A DNA stretch of 64,000 bases from Tepidanaerobacteraceae bacterium (lineage in GTDB: Bacteria > Bacillota > Thermosediminibacteria > Thermosediminibacterales > Tepidanaerobacteraceae): contig JANLFP010000003.1 of the NCBI GenBank assembly GCA_024655905.1, positions 62,001 to 126,000 of the forward strand, in the 5' to 3' direction. Shown here piece after piece: positions 62,277 through 64,000 of this stretch (position 1 is the stretch's first letter; each line of letters opens with the position of its first letter). The notes beneath the pieces were generated by a model. It did no database searches. It was not told where the DNA came from and was given only the letters and a program-made list of their open reading frames with translations. The translations under genes were made by a program, and so were the position numbers.

Positions 62277-63424
62277 TAATCTTCACCTCTCAATCTTACG
62301 GGCAAAACCAAATTCACTTGGTTATCCATCCCAACCGGCTCTATAATGCACGGGCCAGATTCTCCGGAAAATAAAAGCTTCACCTCCGGCGTCTCGACTG
62401 AGCGCAGGGCATCCATAACAAACCTGGCATTGAACGCAATGACTAGGTCATCGCCTTTTGTTTTGCAGGGCAATCTATCGACCAGACTTCCCATTTCGGT
62501 ATCCGCACTGACTTCAAAAACATCTGAAGAAATTTTGAACTTTACGAGATTGTTTTTACTTCCCTCCCTCGCCATTATAAGCCCTCTGTCTATTGCCGAA
62601 AAAATGCTTTCCGCATCTATATGTACCTCGGTTTTGGCTTCAACCCTTGTAACCTGCTCATAGTCGATGAAACTGCCATCAAGCAATCTCGATGATATTA
62701 CCGTGTTGTTGCTTCTAAATTCAACCCGATTTTTGCCTGCATACAAATCGAATCTTTCTTCAGTATCTCCAAATATTCTAAAAATTTCTAAAAGTGTTTT
62801 GCCCGGAATTATAAAGCTGAAATCCTTGCCTTCTTCTATGGGATTTTCATCGAGATTTTCCTTCCGCCATGCAATTCGAAATCCATCGAGGGCCACCATA
62901 TTGAGCGCATCCCGCCGGCGTTCAAGCAGGATTCCGGTGAATTGCGGCCTTGAAGTGGATTCATCGGCCCTTGCGTAAGCGGTCTGTTTTATCATATTTT
63001 TGAACAATTTTTGAGAAAAATTCATGGTGGGCAAAAGTTCTTCCCTGGTTATTTCAGGAAAATCCTGAGCATCGTAGCATGGAAGATTCATTTTAAAATT
63101 TTTCGCAGATATTTCTACATGACTATCGGAAACAGAAAATGAAACTTCGCCCGAAGGTGATTTTCTGATAATTTCTGAAAAAATTTTGACTGGGATCACG
63201 CAGGAACCCTCTTCTATGATTTTTAAAGAGTATTCTTCAACATCTTTCATAAAAACCTTATGTTCAATTCCCATATCGAGGTCTGTGGCGGAAAGAGAAA
63301 GAGAATCTCCTGAGGCAAAAAATCTTATTCCGGAAAGAAGAGCTAAGGGAGATTTAGAAGGCACAAATTTTTCAACGAGATATAGGGAAGAAATGAGAAT
63401 ATCCCTGTCTATAAAAAATTTCAA
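62273..63424 (-). CDS. dnaN: DNA polymerase III beta sliding clamp
   Basis: The protein is 383 residues from a TTG at 63424, seven bases after GGAGG; the family start MKFFIDRDIL fits. Forms the ring clamp that holds the replicative polymerase. Three domains of equal size are visible; conserved stretches include LALLSGIRF, SATDLDMGIE, AYARADESTSRPQFTGILLE and the C-terminal VLPVRLR that forms the partner-binding pocket. Downstream genes rlbA and recF are coupled. Confidence 0.97.
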   Translation of the reverse strand: MKFFIDRDILISSLYLVEKFVPSKSPLALLSGIRFFASGDSLSLSATDLDMGIEHKVFMKDVEEYSLKIIEEGSCVIPVKIFSEIIRKSPSGEVSFSVSDSHVEISAKNFKMNLPCYDAQDFPEITREELLPTMNFSQKLFKNMIKQTAYARADESTSRPQFTGILLERRRDALNMVALDGFRIAWRKENLDENPIEEGKDFSFIIPGKTLLEIFRIFGDTEERFDLYAGKNRVEFRSNNTVISSRLLDGSFIDYEQVTRVEAKTEVHIDAESIFSAIDRGLIMAREGSKNNLVKFKISSDVFEVSADTEMGSLVDRLPCKTKGDDLVIAFNARFVMDALRSVETPEVKLLFSGESGPCIIEPVGMDNQVNLVLPVRLRGEDY

Positions 63425-63682
63425 ATCTGACACCTCCAAAAAAATTTTAAAAAACAGTCATAAAAATAAACTAAAACTCATAAAATTTTAAAATAGTAAG
63501 AGTAGTAGTAAGCGCTGTGGATATGTGGATAAATTGTGTGAATAAGTGTTAAATCGGTCTTGTCCCTGTGAATAACCTGTGGAAAATGTATATAACTTTA
63601 TCAACATTTTCCACTGAAAAAATAAAAGTCGAAATTTGTCCACTTTTTATAAACAGGATATCAAGCGCTTTTTCACACTTTA
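63425..63682. other. Replication origin region (oriC unwinding module) between dnaA and dnaN
   Basis: DnaA-box-like nonamers: TGTGGATAT 63516-63524, TGTGGATAA 63524-63532 (perfect), TGTGAATAA 63537-63545 and 63567-63575, TGTGGAAAA 63578-63586, and TTATCAACA 63598-63606. Left of them, after GCGC, lies TAG/TAA-type triplets (63494-63511), then a very AT-rich stretch (63435-63493). The order boxes-GC-trinucleotides-AT-rich DNA is that of the basal unwinding system known from Bacillus subtilis. A second box cluster may lie beyond dnaA. Confidence 0.87.
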
Positions 63683-64000
63683 TCAACCCTGAACGAGTTT
63701 TTTCTTAAGACCGTCTATCAGTATGGCCAGTTGAGGGTCGCGGGTGATGTCTTCAGCAATTTTATTCCTTGCATGTATGACTGTGGTATGGTCGCGGCCT
63801 CCAAATTCTTCGCCAATTTTCGGCAGAGACAAATCGGTGAGTTCGCTGCACAGATACATGGCTATCTGCCGTGCAAAAGCCAAATCTTTAGTCCTTTTTT
63901 TGGCCTTGAAATCTTCAGGTTTTAAAGAAAATTGTCGGCCAACCTCTCTGAAAATATCCGAAACCGATATGGTTTTGGTTTTTTGCTCGGGCAGAATATC
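63683..64000 (-). CDS. dnaA: Chromosomal replication initiator DnaA, C-terminal part
   Basis: The last 105 residues; the gene continues past the window. It contains domain IV, the helix-turn-helix that reads DnaA boxes: [39 protein letters not shown] (the DnaA signature) and a C-terminal helix ending LKKKLVQG. The part upstream ([11 protein letters not shown], then a basic linker) joins domain III. Transcribed first in the dnaA-dnaN operon, with the origin elements between the two genes. Confidence 0.97.
   Translation of the reverse strand, partial: DILPEQKTKTISVSDIFREVGRQFSLKPEDFKAKKRTKDLAFARQIAMYLCSELTDLSLPKIGEEFGGRDHTTVIHARNKIAEDITRDPQLAILIDGLKKKLVQG

Overview
The window suggests an anaerobic, endospore-forming member of the Firmicutes, probably a thermophilic clostridium of the Thermoanaerobacterales/Thermosediminibacterales type. 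The evidence is the spore genes (yabG, veg, a SipL-type SPOCS protein, a SpoIID fusion), the hydrogenase-maturation operon, T-box leaders, AGGAGG ribosome sites, frequent TTG/GTG starts and a Bacillus-like gene order around the origin. The genus is a guess from gene content.

The right end is the chromosome origin. dnaA runs off the edge, and the dnaA-dnaN gap holds DnaA boxes, TAG/TAA trinucleotides and an AT-rich stretch. Reading leftward, nearly every gene is on the minus strand, co-directional with replication: dnaN-rlbA-recF-DUF721-remB-gyrB-gyrA, then yaaO-tmk-darA-yaaR-holB-ricT, trmN6-rsmI, abrB (opposite strand), metG-tatD-rsmA, yabG and veg. This is the backbone order known from Bacillus subtilis. 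Three blocks of other genes interrupt it.

Block 1 (35.4-50.4 kb, between ricT and trmN6): the peptidase yugP, an NHL-repeat lipoprotein, a sigma-54 activator with an N-terminal Rossmann domain, an FAD amine oxidase plus DapA-family aldolase behind a -24/-12 promoter, a sodium:solute symporter, and hypABFCDE. Block 2 (28-33.4 kb, between rsmI and abrB): a beta-lactamase-fold hydrolase, an N-acyl-D-amino-acid deacylase, a broken gene remnant, a YczE-type membrane protein, and proC behind a proline T-box. Block 3 (13.1-27.6 kb, between abrB and metG): nurA-herA, a PucR-type regulator, and a divergent hyuA-hyuB-oppABCDF operon that probably imports and opens a hydantoin- or oxoproline-like compound. 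metG has its own methionine T-box. At the far left, near yabG and veg, are a SpoIID-amidase fusion, a cytoplasmic trypsin-fold protein, a CAP-domain secreted protein and a truncated SPOCS protein.

The most interesting signals are: (1) an intergenic repeat of about 50-65 bases with a TGATGC/GCATCA hairpin core, in four copies, two of which supply the stop codon of the adjoining gene; (2) a SpoIID-amidase fusion in which the expected catalytic glutamate of both domains is replaced (Ser44, Asn447); (3) the Rossmann-PAS-sigma-54 activator lying between inverted copies of that repeat and just upstream of a sigma-54 promoter; and (4) a His/Asp-rich tract inside the SPOCS protein. No tRNA, rRNA, CRISPR array or intact insertion sequence was recognised.
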